Assembly (NCBI RefSeq): GCF_014656135.1
Contig: NZ_BNBV01000041.1
Coordinates: 1-42,129, forward strand
DNA length: 42,129 nucleotides
Direction of reading: 5' to 3'
Source: Streptomyces thermodiastaticus
GTDB lineage: Bacteria; Actinomycetota; Actinomycetes; Streptomycetales; Streptomycetaceae
Below the pieces are notes generated by a model. That model had not been told where the DNA came from and did no database searches. It saw only the letters and a program-made list of their open reading frames with translations. The translations under genes and the position numbers were made by a program. This document shows positions 1 through 7,669 of the stretch, piece after piece. The number at the start of each line of letters is the position of its first letter. The stretch's first letter is position 1.

Positions 1-300
1 TGTCGCCCAGGACCTGCTCGTACTGGGCGAGGGTGGTCTCGTACAGGGGGATGGCGCGTTTCAGGTCCCCTGCCGCCTGGTAGGCGTAGGCGAGGTTGTT
101 GCGGCTGGCCAGGGTGTCGGGGTGGGTGTCGCCCAGGACCTGTTTGCGCTGGGCGAGGGTGGTCTCGTACAGGGGGATGGCGCGTTTCAGGTCCCCTGCC
201 GCCTCGTAGGCGCCGGCGAGGTTGTTGCGGCTGGCCAGGGTCTGGGGGTGGGTGTCGCCCAGGAGCTGCTCGCACTGGGCGAGGGCGGCTGTGCGCAGGG
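1..300 (-). repeat. 126-bp tandem repeat encoding TPR units
   Basis: The block beginning TGTCGCCCAGGA recurs at 1, 127 and 253, an exact 126-bp (42-codon) period with near-identical copies. It lies inside the NB-ARC/TPR gene and encodes its TPR units. Near-identity at the DNA level suggests recent copy-number change in the sensor array. Confidence 0.9.
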
Positions 301-1684
301 GAACGGTGTGGGCTTCGCGTCCCTGGCGGTACAGGTACTGTGCGGCGGCGTGGTAGGCGTCGGCGGTGTCGGTCGATGCCGGGCAGTGGGGCGGCGTGGA
401 GTCGGCGACGGCGACGACGTGGGGTAGGAGCTGCTCCCACTGCGGGGTGTCGGTGTCCTCGTCGGGGGTGGCGTGCTGGATGAGGTGTTCGGCGTCCTGC
501 CGGCCTGCCGGGTAGCCGTCGGCGCCGGTGGGCTGGTGGCGCAGGACGGTCTGCACCAGGCGGTGGACGCTGACGCTCGGCCGGTCGGAGCTGAACGAGA
601 TCATGTTGTAGGCGTGCAGCGCACCCAGGGCCTCGCCGAGGGCGAGCGGGTCCGGGCAGAGCGGGGCGAGCAGGCTGCGGGGGATGTCGTCGGGCGCGAG
701 CCAGGCCATGGCGTTCAGCAGGATGACGGCCCGTGGGTTGCGGCGTTCGACGGCGGCCAGGGTGTGGCGCCAGATCCGGGCGATGGTGCGCTCGGGATCG
801 ATCCCGCCCGCGGCGGTGTCCATGACCTGCCCGAGCATCTGTCGGTAGTCGGCCAGCGAGGTGCCGGTCTCGAACAGATAGGCACCCGCCTGCTCCAGCG
901 CCAGCGGCAGATGGCCGAGATCGGCGGCCAGGGCCGCGGCGTCGCGGCGCTGCTGTGGGGTGGGGGTGTGTTCTGGTCCGAAGGCGAGGGTGCACAGCAG
1001 GTCCACGGCCGCCTCGGCATCGAGCAGGCCCAAGGTCATGGTGGGGGCAATTTTGTGCCAGCCGGTGGCGATGCGGCTGGTGGCCAGGTGATGCCCGTCC
1101 GGCAGCGTGCCCAGGTAGTGGTGCAGGTCGGCGGGGTCTTCGACGTTGTCGAAGACGAGCAGCCAGCCGGGATGCCACTGCAGCCACAGGAGCGCCCACG
1201 CTGCCCGTTCCTGCACGCCCACCGTGGCTGCCCACTGTGGGCACAGCCGGGTGGCGAGGCCGGCCAGACCGGTGACGATCTGCTCGGTGCTGGTGGCGTT
1301 GAGCCACCACACCAGTGTGTACTCACGCCGGTAGGTGTGGGCGTAGTGCAGGGCGAGAGTGCTCTTGCCGATCCCGCCCAGCCCGTGAACCGCCCGCACC
1401 CCCAAGACCTGGGTGACCGCGGCTTCCCCCTGATCAGCCAGCATCCGGCGCAACTCAGTGAGTTCGTCCTGACGTCCGACGAACACCCCGGTCGCGGACC
1501 CGGGCAGATTCCCAGCACCCGGCGGCGCCTCCACCTCCCGGGCCCAGCGCACCGCCTCGGCCGGCAGCATCACCACCCGGGCGCCATCCCCGGTGATCGC
1601 CACACTGACATTGCCGCCCACCGCCATGGATCGGGCGCCCGTCGCCTGCACAGCGCCGCCCCCGGACACAACGCTGTCGGTCAT
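1..1684 (-). CDS. NB-ARC / tetratricopeptide STAND protein (3' end outside window)
   Basis: Read on the minus strand, this is an open frame of at least 561 codons that continues past the left edge. It starts at the ATG at 1684, which overlaps the stop of the upstream gene (ATGA). In order it has an N-terminal glycine-rich segment ending VSVAITGDGA, a P-loop (VHGLGGIGKSTLA), a Walker B strand (GWLLVFDNVED), the LGHLPLALEQAG motif typical of NB-ARC ATPases, an MHD-like SVSVHRLVQTV, then 42-residue TPRs (GDTHPxTLASRNNLA...YEAAGDLKRAIPLYE). This is the usual Streptomyces NB-ARC/TPR layout, a switch ATPase with a sensor repeat array. STAND proteins act in signalling or in anti-phage defence; the role here cannot be told from sequence. 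No catalytic effector domain is visible in the part present. Confidence 0.85.
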   Translation of the reverse strand, partial: MTDSVVSGGGAVQATGARSMAVGGNVSVAITGDGARVVMLPAEAVRWAREVEAPPGAGNLPGSATGVFVGRQDELTELRRMLADQGEAAVTQVLGVRAVHGLGGIGKSTLALHYAHTYRREYTLVWWLNATSTEQIVTGLAGLATRLCPQWAATVGVQERAAWALLWLQWHPGWLLVFDNVEDPADLHHYLGTLPDGHHLATSRIATGWHKIAPTMTLGLLDAEAAVDLLCTLAFGPEHTPTPQQRRDAAALAADLGHLPLALEQAGAYLFETGTSLADYRQMLGQVMDTAAGGIDPERTIARIWRHTLAAVERRNPRAVILLNAMAWLAPDDIPRSLLAPLCPDPLALGEALGALHAYNMISFSSDRPSVSVHRLVQTVLRHQPTGADGYPAGRQDAEHLIQHATPDEDTDTPQWEQLLPHVVAVADSTPPHCPASTDTADAYHAAAQYLYRQGREAHTVPLRTAALAQCEQLLGDTHPQTLASRNNLAGAYEAAGDLKRAIPLYETTLAQRKQVLGDTHPDTLASRNNLAYAYQAAGDLKRAIPLYETTLAQYEQVLGD

Positions 1685-2118
1685 GGCTGGATCGTCGTGT
1701 GGTCTCCGGTGATGGCCGTGGTGATGGTCTTGGCAGCAATCGACCGCTCACCCGAGGCCGTCACATGCACCGTCTCCCCGGATGTGGGCAGCAGCCGGGC
1801 CAGCTCCGCCCGCAACTCGGCATCCTCCCGCAAAGCGCGCTTGATCTGCTGGCGCACCGCGGCCGCCGCGTCCTCATCCTCCGGAGCTTCGGTTGCGTCC
1901 TGGACCGCGGCCTCCAGCTCCGCACGCCCCCGCTCGTCCCGGCGGCGCCACACCGCCTGCAGGATTCGCCGCCCCAGATTCGCCGTGGCATCCACCGCCG
2001 CACTCTCCGCCCGGGAGAACACCGCCACCCCGTACGCACTCACCGCAGCCGACAGATACGGTCCCGCCTGCTCCACCAACTGCACGATCTCAGCACTCAC
2101 CTGATCCCCCATCGCCAT
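1681..2118 (-). CDS. small helical partner of the NB-ARC/TPR protein, unknown function
   Basis: This protein of about 145 residues has an N-terminal helical stretch (VSAEIVQLVEQAGPYLSAAV), a charged Ala/Glu/Arg-rich middle that could form a coiled coil, and a C-terminal tail ASGERSIAAKTITTAITGD. Its TGA overlaps the ATG of the NB-ARC gene, so the two are probably translationally coupled. The tail closely resembles the N-terminal segment of the NB-ARC protein (ATGARSMAVGGNVSVAITGD), which suggests a shared interaction module. The start is uncertain: in-frame ATGs lie at 2169, 2160, 2118 and 2112 and none has a strong ribosome site. I do not recognise a named family. Confidence 0.65.
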   Translation of the reverse strand: MAMGDQVSAEIVQLVEQAGPYLSAAVSAYGVAVFSRAESAAVDATANLGRRILQAVWRRRDERGRAELEAAVQDATEAPEDEDAAAAVRQQIKRALREDAELRAELARLLPTSGETVHVTASGERSIAAKTITTAITGDHTTIQP

Positions 2119-2372
2119 CAGCTTTGGATGACCCAGCGTAGGGACACGACCCCTACTCATACAGCCCAAACACCCAAACCACCCCGAGCGGTTCCACCGC
2201 CGCCCAGCTTGAGAGAACTTGGACCGGGGCGGCCGATGCCGCAGGCAGGACGCGCGCCGTTGTTCGCCGCCGTTGTCACGCAGTTAGTCCCTCACGGGAG
2301 TGGTTCAGCGGAGTGGTCGGCCGGCGGTCGGCAACGGCGGGAGGTCGGCGGAGCGGCTTTGGGCTGGAGCTG

Positions 2373-2484
2373 CTTTGGCGCGAGTGATCATGGTCCCTTA
2401 CGCTGGCCCGCGGATCGGGCAGGGTTCCGGGCCTGCCCGCAAGAGCCCGATCTGGGGCCATGATCTTCGAGGCTCGCGCCAAAG
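2373..2484. repeat. 112-bp nested palindromic intergenic element
   Basis: The gap from 2119 to 2688 holds no convincing gene. Its one clear structure is an imperfect inverted repeat: CTTTGGCGCGAG (2373-2384) plus TGATCATGG on the left, against CCATGATC plus CTCGCGCCAAAG (2473-2484) on the right, with an extra 5-6 bases in the right arm. Inside are two mutually exclusive stems: CGGGCAGG (2416-2423) with CCTGCCCG (2432-2439), and GATCGGGC (2413-2420) with GCCCGATC (2445-2452). It may be a dispersed REP/MITE-like element or a transcribed structured RNA. No terminal direct repeats were found. Confidence 0.6.
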
Positions 2485-2688
2485 TGGCTGCCTAAAGCCG
2501 TGGAGCCGACCGGCCCCAGCCACAGCGGTCCTCACCTCATGCACTGTGTGCCTGCCCTGTGGGCGGGAGCGGGCGGCCGACGGTGCCGAGCGGGGCGAAG
2601 ACAGGAGCGCGGGCGCCGCCGGCCGCCCGCGCCCGCCCGGAGGAGCGGAGCGACGACGGGTGCTTGAACCAGTAGAGAAAGTTGTAAC

Positions 2689-3069
2689 TCACCGCCCCGG
2701 CCGGCGTCTGAAGCTGTAGGCGCACGTGGGAAGTTCGGCGGCCTGACGATCCGCCAGCGGTAGGAAGAGCACCGGTCGGATCGTCCAGGTGACGCGGGTG
2801 TTGGCGTGGGTCACGCTCACGGTGCACGGTTCGGCGCGCAGGAGTGCTCGGCGGGTTTCGATGCGGCCTTCGGACAGCCACACCCAAGCCGCGTCGGAGG
2901 CGTCGACGTCCAGAGCCGGTGAGATGGTGCGGAGTGCGACGGCCACCCATCGGTCCGCCTGGTGTGCCGAGTACGCGTCGAACGATGCCAGCAACGCCGG
3001 CCCGCGTTGTTCGGTGAGGTCTTCGGTCCAGCACTCGCACCAGTAGCCCCACTGCGGCAGGTTCAGCAT
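2689..3069 (-). CDS. hypothetical protein co-transcribed with the HATPase gene
   Basis: This 126-residue protein starts at the ATG at 3069, seven bases before the upstream HATPase gene ends, so the two form one transcription unit. It begins MLNLPQWGYWCECW and has the strand-like segments TVSVTHANTRVTWTIRPVLF. There is no signal peptide, no membrane segment and no catalytic motif that I recognise. Coupling to an anti-sigma-like ATPase under the element operator suggests element-encoded cargo or a regulatory partner; the function is unknown. Confidence 0.7.
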   Translation of the reverse strand: MLNLPQWGYWCECWTEDLTEQRGPALLASFDAYSAHQADRWVAVALRTISPALDVDASDAAWVWLSEGRIETRRALLRAEPCTVSVTHANTRVTWTIRPVLFLPLADRQAAELPTCAYSFRRRPGR

Positions 3070-3503
3070 GGGCTGCCTCCCGTAGAGGTGTCTGTAAGGG
3101 CGTCTGTGTACAGCTCCGCGGTGACTGTGTGGCCGTGATCGGTCTCGTGCACGATGACGCGGTGGGCGAGGGCGCTGACCATGCTCAGGCCTCGGCCGTG
3201 CTCGGCGTCCTGGACCTGGTGGCCGGCCTTCGGTGCCGTGGCCGTGCCGCCGTCGTCGGTGACCGACAGGGCGACCACCTGGCCGGAGACGGCGACCGCC
3301 AGATGGAAGCTGCCGTGTGCCCGGCCGCTGGCCGTGTGGAGGATCGCGTTGGCGCTCAGCTCGCTCACGATCAGTTCGGCGTCGTCGGCCAGGGGCGAGC
3401 CGCGCAGGATGTCGCGGGTCCAGCGGCGGGCCCGGCTCACTTCTTCGGGAAATCCTGGACAACTCAGCCCCCAGACCCGGGCGCCACTCGTATACTCGTG
3501 CAT
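3063..3503 (-). CDS. anti-sigma-factor-like ATP-binding protein (HATPase_c, RsbW/SpoIIAB type)
   Basis: This 146-residue protein is a lone GHKL ATPase domain: N-box ELIVSELSANAILHT (about 43-57), G1 box TDDGG (82-86) and G2 box GRGLSMV (103-109). Streptomyces carries many such proteins, and RsbW-like members bind or phosphorylate sigma-factor partners. There is no sensor or membrane segment. I chose the ATG at 3503 because AAGGA lies eight bases before it and the ATG sits inside a palindrome matching the element operator; an ATG ten codons upstream (3533) is also open. It overlaps the downstream 126-residue gene by seven bases. The target is unknown. Confidence 0.85.
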   Translation of the reverse strand: MHEYTSGARVWGLSCPGFPEEVSRARRWTRDILRGSPLADDAELIVSELSANAILHTASGRAHGSFHLAVAVSGQVVALSVTDDGGTATAPKAGHQVQDAEHGRGLSMVSALAHRVIVHETDHGHTVTAELYTDALTDTSTGGSPC

Positions 3504-3509
3504 ACAAGT
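3494..3509. promoter_or_regulatory. KorSA-like operator over the HATPase start codon
   Basis: Read on the minus strand this is ACTTGT-ATGC-ACGAGT, an inverted repeat with one mismatch whose centre contains the ATG of the HATPase gene. A further half-site ACTCGT lies at 3486-3491. The arms match the other element sites at 4037, 4918 and 4988. A repressor bound here would block transcription or translation of this gene pair. Confidence 0.6.
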
Positions 3510-3549
3510 TCCTTCGTGCTGGTAGGCCGCCATGTGCAGCGGGTTCGGG

Positions 3550-3981
3550 CTAGACGAGTTTCACGCCGTCGTGGGCGCGGACGGCCGGCGGGGTTGTCGC
3601 GTCGAGGGCGTCCAGGACGCGGATCGCGTACGCCTCGTCGGCAAGCTCGGTGACCTCTTCGCGGGTGGCCCAGCGCAGCGCGCGGGTCTCCTCACCGGTG
3701 GTGGGCACGCCGTCGGCTGCTTCGCAGCGGAAGACCAGCGAGACGATCAGGCCCTTCATGTTCTTGTAGACGCCGGTCAGGGTCGCCGGAAGGGCGATCT
3801 TGATTCCGGTCTCTTCGAGGACTTCACGCTGGAGGGCTTCCGGAATGGTCTCGTCACGTTCGAGAACGCCGCCCGGCGGCTCCCAGTGGCCGTTGTCGCG
3901 GCGCTGTATCAGCAGAGCACGGCCCTGGTCGTCCACGACGACCCCGGCGACGCTCACGGAGTGCGGGCGTTCTGTGCTCAC
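3550..3981 (-). CDS. NUDIX hydrolase, Pif-like (pSAM2 immunity factor type)
   Basis: The Nudix box lies at about residues 38-60 and fits GX5EX7REUXEEXGU (GGVLERDET...REVLEETGI), preceded by NGHWEPPGG. With the GTG start at 3981, which has GAGGA just upstream, the protein is 143 residues; a longer ATG frame to 4038 has no better site. In pSAM2 the pif gene next to korSA encodes a Nudix protein that blocks redundant transfer between donor cells. The same position, divergent from the GntR repressor, supports a Pif-like role here, but the substrate is unknown. Confidence 0.8.
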   Translation of the reverse strand: MSTERPHSVSVAGVVVDDQGRALLIQRRDNGHWEPPGGVLERDETIPEALQREVLEETGIKIALPATLTGVYKNMKGLIVSLVFRCEAADGVPTTGEETRALRWATREEVTELADEAYAIRVLDALDATTPPAVRAHDGVKLV

Positions 3982-4036
3982 GTTCCTCGGCCCTCTCGGC
4001 TGGCTAGGCTCTCCACCGTAGCAACAAAGCTCGCCC

Positions 4037-4052
4037 ACTCGTCTAGATACCT
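4037..4052. promoter_or_regulatory. KorSA-like operator between the NUDIX and GntR genes
   Basis: ACTCGT-CTAG-ATACCT: the left arm and core match the element consensus, and the right arm is degenerate. It ends one base before the AAAGGAG ribosome site of the GntR gene and lies in the divergent NUDIX/GntR promoter region, consistent with autorepression. Confidence 0.55.
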
Positions 4053-4066
4053 AAAGGAGTATTGAC

Positions 4067-4855
4067 GTGAGCCCTCTCCCTTCGGGCCTCCTCGGTGATC
4101 TCGACCCCACGAGCGATCGTGCGGTGTTCCGGCAGATCGCCGACCAGCTGCGTGAGGCCATCGACCGTGGGCGATTCCGGGAGGGCGAGAAACTGCCCTC
4201 CGAAGCGGAACTCGTCGAGCACTTCGGGGTGTCCCGGATGACGGTCCGCAACGCCTTCTCCATCCTGCAGGGCGAGGGGCTGGTGCACGCCGAGCACGGC
4301 AGGGGTGTTTTCGTACGGCCACGCCCCCCGGTGAGGCGGCTTGCCTCGGACCGCTTCGCCCGGCGGCACAGGGAGCAGGGGAAGTCCGCGTTCATCGTGG
4401 AGGCCGACGCGGCCGGCAGTCATCCCCAGGTCGACAGCCTGGAGGTCAAGGAAGAGCGGGCCAGTCAGGATGTCTCCGCTCGGCTGGGTTCGGTGCGGCG
4501 GGTTCTGGCTCGCCGTCGGCGCTATCTGCTCGACGGGCGGCCGGTGGAGTTCGCCACCTCGTATCTGCCGCTCGACATCGCCCGCGGCACCCCCATCGCG
4601 GAGCCCAACCCCGGACCGGGCGGCATCTACGCCCGCCTCGAAGAGCTGGGCCACCGCCTGGATCACTTCGAGGAAGAGATCCGTGCCCGGATGCCCTCGC
4701 CTGCGGAGGTGAAGACGCTCCGGCTGGCGGCCGGCGTGCCGGTCATCCATCTCGTCCGCACCGCCTTCGACACCGAGGGGCGGGCCGTCGAGGTCTGCGA
4801 CACGGTGATGGCGGCGGACGCGTACGTCCTCTCGTACCAGCTTCCTGCGACCTGA
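4067..4855 (+). CDS. GntR-family repressor with UTRA domain, KorSA-like
   Basis: This 262-residue protein starts at the GTG at 4067, seven bases after AAAGGAG. The N-terminal winged helix (about 20-83) contains LPSEAELVEHFGVSRMTVRNAF and GRGVFV, classic HutC-subfamily GntR sequence. A UTRA ligand domain follows (about 110-255: RRRYLLDGRPVEFATSYLP, then EVCDTVMAADAYVLSYQL). In pSAM2 the GntR protein KorSA represses its own gene and the activator pra through a short operator. Recurrent palindromes near this gene and at other element promoters fit the same role. The ligand is unknown. Confidence 0.85.
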   Translation: MSPLPSGLLGDLDPTSDRAVFRQIADQLREAIDRGRFREGEKLPSEAELVEHFGVSRMTVRNAFSILQGEGLVHAEHGRGVFVRPRPPVRRLASDRFARRHREQGKSAFIVEADAAGSHPQVDSLEVKEERASQDVSARLGSVRRVLARRRRYLLDGRPVEFATSYLPLDIARGTPIAEPNPGPGGIYARLEELGHRLDHFEEEIRARMPSPAEVKTLRLAAGVPVIHLVRTAFDTEGRAVEVCDTVMAADAYVLSYQLPAT

Positions 4856-4895
4856 TCGTCATGGTTTGTGGTGGTGCGCGGGGAGGTTGCTCCGA

Positions 4896-4933
4896 ACTCG
4901 TACACCCCAACACGTTTACTCGTATAGACGAGT
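4896..4933. promoter_or_regulatory. KorSA-like operator (perfect palindrome) plus half-site
   Basis: ACTCGT-ATAG-ACGAGT at 4918-4933 has perfect 6-bp arms and is the best copy of the element operator. A half-site ACTCGT lies upstream at 4896-4901. Both are in the short gap before the transfer operon that begins at 5020. Confidence 0.65.
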
Positions 4934-4987
4934 GGGCGAGTTGTGTGGCAAGGTGAGTGCGCGATCCCGATCAAGGGGCTCGACGCA

Positions 4988-5003
4988 TCTTGTCTAGACG
5001 AGT
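4988..5003. promoter_or_regulatory. KorSA-like operator before the transfer operon
   Basis: TCTTGT-CTAG-ACGAGT, with CTTGT/ACGAG arms carrying one mismatch, ends just upstream of the GGAG ribosome site (5009-5012) of the first transfer-operon gene. With the site at 4918 it makes a double operator about 70 bp apart. Confidence 0.6.
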
Positions 5004-5019
5004 AGATAGGAGTGTGCCC

Positions 5020-5376
5020 ATGCGCACCATTCACGTGGAGACCTCCGGGGCGACGATCCTGTTGACCGAGGCGCCCGAGCCGAAGATCCGCGACCGGCGG
5101 ACCGGTGAGATCGCCAAGGACGCCGACACCGGCGAGGCGCTGATGACCATCGGCGTCGTCTACCTGGAGGACGGCGAGTCGTCGCTGATCAAGGTCACCG
5201 TTCCGGAGAGCGGCATCTCCGAGGGACTGACTCTCGGGGCGCCGGTCTCGCTGCCGGGGCTCGTCGCCCGCCCGTGGGAGTCCGTCTTCAACGGTCAGCA
5301 GCGTCACGGCATCGCCTACCGGGCTGCTGCCGTCACTCCGGCCGCCTTCCCGGCCGCGACCGGGGCCGCTGCCTGA
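5020..5376 (+). CDS. SCO3933-type small element protein
   Basis: This 118-residue protein (MRTIHVETSGATILL...) matches my recollection of the conserved SCO3933-type protein that opens AICE transfer operons in Streptomyces. It is predicted soluble, with strand-rich segments (TIGVVYLEDGESSLIKVTVPE), no HTH and no catalytic motif that I can see. GGAG lies seven bases before the ATG. Its TGA overlaps the ATG of the translocase gene by one base, indicating translational coupling. It may regulate or assist transfer; the activity is not known. Confidence 0.7.
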   Translation: MRTIHVETSGATILLTEAPEPKIRDRRTGEIAKDADTGEALMTIGVVYLEDGESSLIKVTVPESGISEGLTLGAPVSLPGLVARPWESVFNGQQRHGIAYRAAAVTPAAFPAATGAAA

Positions 5377-6749
5377 TGTCCGACCTGGCGACGCTTCTTG
5401 AGGTAGGTGGTCCTGTCGCCGCACTCGGCGGCGGGGCCGCCTACGCCCGGGCCAAGCACCCGGCGGTGTACTGGTCCACGGTCGGTCTGCCGGTGTCCAC
5501 GGTTCGGCTGCTCAGCTCTTACGGCTCGGTCATGGAGGCGTGCGGTCTGACCGTGGCACCCTCCCGGCTGCGGACCCTCGCCATGCGGGCCGTGACACGG
5601 CGCGAGATCCGGCCCGTGCCTCCGCGCCGAGGCATCATCCGGCCCAGCACGACGGGGCTGCGGATACGCCTCCGCCTCGCTCCGGGCCAGGAACCCGCAG
5701 ATGTGGCGGCCTCTGCCGAACGGCTGCGGCACGCCTGGGGCGTTCACGCGGTGTACGTCACGACCGTCAAGCCGGGAGTCGTCGAGCTGCGGCTTGTGGG
5801 TTACGACGTCTTACGGCGGGTGCGCATGCCGCGCAAGGTCGCGGGTGGCCTGCTGAAGGTGCCGGTCGCGCTGCGAGAGGACGCCACGCCTTTCGTGCGC
5901 GACTACCGCACCGTCCCTCATCAACTCACCCTGGGCGCCACGCTGTCCGGCAAGTCCATGTACCTGCGCCACCTCATCGCCGGACTCGCGCTGCAGCCGG
6001 TCGCCCTCGTCGGCATCGACTGCAAACGGGGCGTCGAACTGGCGCCCTTCGCTCCCCGGCTGTCCGCGCTCGCGACCGACCCGGAGCAGGCAGCCGAACT
6101 GCTGCCCGTGCTCATCAAGGAAATGGAGGACCGATACGACCTGATCAAGAACCGGCAAGGACTCGCCGGCGCTCCGGACGAGGAGGTCACCTCCGACATC
6201 TGGGGCCTGCCCGAGCACGAACGCCCGGTGCCTGTGGTGCTGTTCGTGGACGAGGTGGCCGAACTCTTCATGGTCGCCACCAGGAAGGAAGAGGAGCGGC
6301 GGGACGAGATGGTCACCCAGCTCATCCGCCTCGCCCAGCTCGGCCGTGCCGCAGGCATCTACCTGGAGGTGTGCGGGCAGCGCTTCGGCGCCGAACTCGG
6401 CAAGGGCGCGACGATGTTGCGCGCTCAGCTCACCGGTCGTGTCTGCCACCGTGTGAACGACGAGGCCTCGGCCAAGATGGCCCTCGGGGACATCGCGCCA
6501 GAAGCGGTCGCGGCCGCTTGCTCCATCGCTCCCGAGCGGCCCGGCCTCGCCGTCGCCGGTGACACCTCCGGTGGATGGTCCCGCATCCGCACGCCGTACC
6601 TCTCCCTGGGCGACGCCGCCGAGATCTGCCACACGTCAGCCCACCTGGTGCCCGACCTCCCCGCTCTGCGGCCCTTCCGGCCCGACGTACCCGAGCACCC
6701 GGCGGAGAGCACACCACCGGTGGTCCGGCCCCGCCCGGTCACCGACTGA
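5376..6749 (+). CDS. tra: FtsK/SpoIIIE-type DNA translocase, TraB/TraSA-like
   Basis: This 457-residue protein has Walker A GATLSGKS (187-194) and Walker B VPVVLFVDEVAEL (to about 297), followed by LIRLAQLGRAAGIYLEVCGQRF, the conserved FtsK-like sensor segment. Single translocases of this type move double-stranded plasmid or AICE DNA between mycelia, unlike multi-protein type IV systems. Odd point: the third Walker A residue is Leu where Gly is usual (GATGSGKS); the essential GKS is intact. The start ATG overlaps the stop of the SCO3933-like gene. Confidence 0.9.
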   Translation: MSDLATLLEVGGPVAALGGGAAYARAKHPAVYWSTVGLPVSTVRLLSSYGSVMEACGLTVAPSRLRTLAMRAVTRREIRPVPPRRGIIRPSTTGLRIRLRLAPGQEPADVAASAERLRHAWGVHAVYVTTVKPGVVELRLVGYDVLRRVRMPRKVAGGLLKVPVALREDATPFVRDYRTVPHQLTLGATLSGKSMYLRHLIAGLALQPVALVGIDCKRGVELAPFAPRLSALATDPEQAAELLPVLIKEMEDRYDLIKNRQGLAGAPDEEVTSDIWGLPEHERPVPVVLFVDEVAELFMVATRKEEERRDEMVTQLIRLAQLGRAAGIYLEVCGQRFGAELGKGATMLRAQLTGRVCHRVNDEASAKMALGDIAPEAVAAACSIAPERPGLAVAGDTSGGWSRIRTPYLSLGDAAEICHTSAHLVPDLPALRPFRPDVPEHPAESTPPVVRPRPVTD

Positions 6750-6783
6750 CCTTCCCCTGCCCCACTCCGGAAGGAGGCGCATC

Positions 6784-7452
6784 ATGCGCGCCCGCTTGAG
6801 CCGCGCCGACGCGGTGCTGGTCCAGGCGCTCATCGCCGCCGCGCTGTCCTTCGCCCACCTCCACGATGTGGCGGTGGCGGCCGGACAGGCCGGATGGAAG
6901 GCGTGGGCCTATCCCGTCTCGGTCGATCTGCTGCTGGTCGCCGCCTGGCGTCGGCTGCGCTCCGGGCATGGCAGAGCCGCGGCCTGGTGCTGGTTCGTCG
7001 TCGCGCTCGCCGCCTCCCTCGGTGCCAACGTCGCCACCGCCGGCCTTCTCGACCTGGACGACGTCCCGGCCTGGCTGCGCATCCTCGTCGCAGGCTGGCC
7101 CGCCGTCGCCTTCCTCGGCGGAACGCTCCTCGCGCACACCGCGACCGAGAAGCGCCCCGAGGCCGCCGTCCAGGAGAGCCAGGAAGACGAGCCCGAGCGC
7201 GCGTCTGAACCCGAGACCGCGCCCGAGCCCCCGCCCGAACCCGAGACTGCGCCCGCACCGCTCGCACCGCGTGCCGTCGAACCGCTGCCGCAGCGACCGC
7301 CTGTGCCTGTGCCGTCCGCCCTGGTCGACCACGCGCGCAAGGTCGCCGCCGAGCACCACGCCCGTACCGGTGCCCCGATCGACACCTCCACCCTCCGCGC
7401 CCGCCTCGGCGTCCCGGCCCCGTTGGCGGAGGCTGTCGCCGCCCACCTCTGA
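6784..7452 (+). CDS. SpdB-type spread protein (DUF2637 membrane protein)
   Basis: This 222-residue protein starts at 6784 behind GGAAGGAGG. Four membrane segments lie in the first 120 residues (VLVQALIAAALSFAHLH; AYPVSVDLLLVAAW; AWCWFVVALAASLGANVATAG; ILVAGWPAVAFLGGTLLAH). A Pro/Glu/Ala-rich linker (about 125-180) and a short helical C-terminus (VDHARKVAAEHHARTGAPIDTSTLRARLGV) that looks like a small winged helix follow. This is the layout of DUF2637/SpdB proteins, which help spread incoming DNA within the recipient mycelium and give large pocks. Confidence 0.85.
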   Translation: MRARLSRADAVLVQALIAAALSFAHLHDVAVAAGQAGWKAWAYPVSVDLLLVAAWRRLRSGHGRAAAWCWFVVALAASLGANVATAGLLDLDDVPAWLRILVAGWPAVAFLGGTLLAHTATEKRPEAAVQESQEDEPERASEPETAPEPPPEPETAPAPLAPRAVEPLPQRPPVPVPSALVDHARKVAAEHHARTGAPIDTSTLRARLGVPAPLAEAVAAHL

Positions 7453-7463
7453 AAGGAGACCGC

Positions 7464-7655
7464 GTGTCCGCGAACCGCCGCTTCCGCAACGTCGTCCGCA
7501 TCGGCCCCGTCCAGGTCGGCACCGCTTACGACGGCCGGGGCCGTGAGAAGCACACCGCCGCCTGCACCGCGCCGCGCTGCGGCTTCTCCGCCGACTACGA
7601 CAGCCGTGCCGCAGCCGAACTGGCCGCACGCACCCACCGCTGCCCCGTCCGCTGA
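7464..7655 (+). CDS. small zinc-finger-like mobile element transfer protein
   Basis: This 63-residue protein with GTG start at 7464 behind AAAGGAG is a conserved small protein of Streptomyces AICEs (MSANRRFRNVVRIGPVQVGTA...). C34, C39, H58 and C60 could bind one zinc ion. It sits inside the Spd cluster, so a role in intramycelial spread or DNA binding is inferred from position. Confidence 0.8.
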   Translation: MSANRRFRNVVRIGPVQVGTAYDGRGREKHTAACTAPRCGFSADYDSRAAAELAARTHRCPVR

Positions 7656-7669
7656 GAGGATCGCCCACC

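Noticed and set aside
473..2104. Long 543-codon plus-strand frame opposite the NB-ARC gene
   Set aside because: It lies antisense to a gene with clear P-loop, NB-ARC and TPR motifs. Its translation is Gly/Gln/Val-rich without motifs, as usual for mirror frames in high-GC DNA.
2640..2690. Candidate attL for the AICE
   Set aside because: The TTGAACC near 2663 resembles a tRNA T-loop by chance; flanking bases do not match the tRNA-Arg 3' half.
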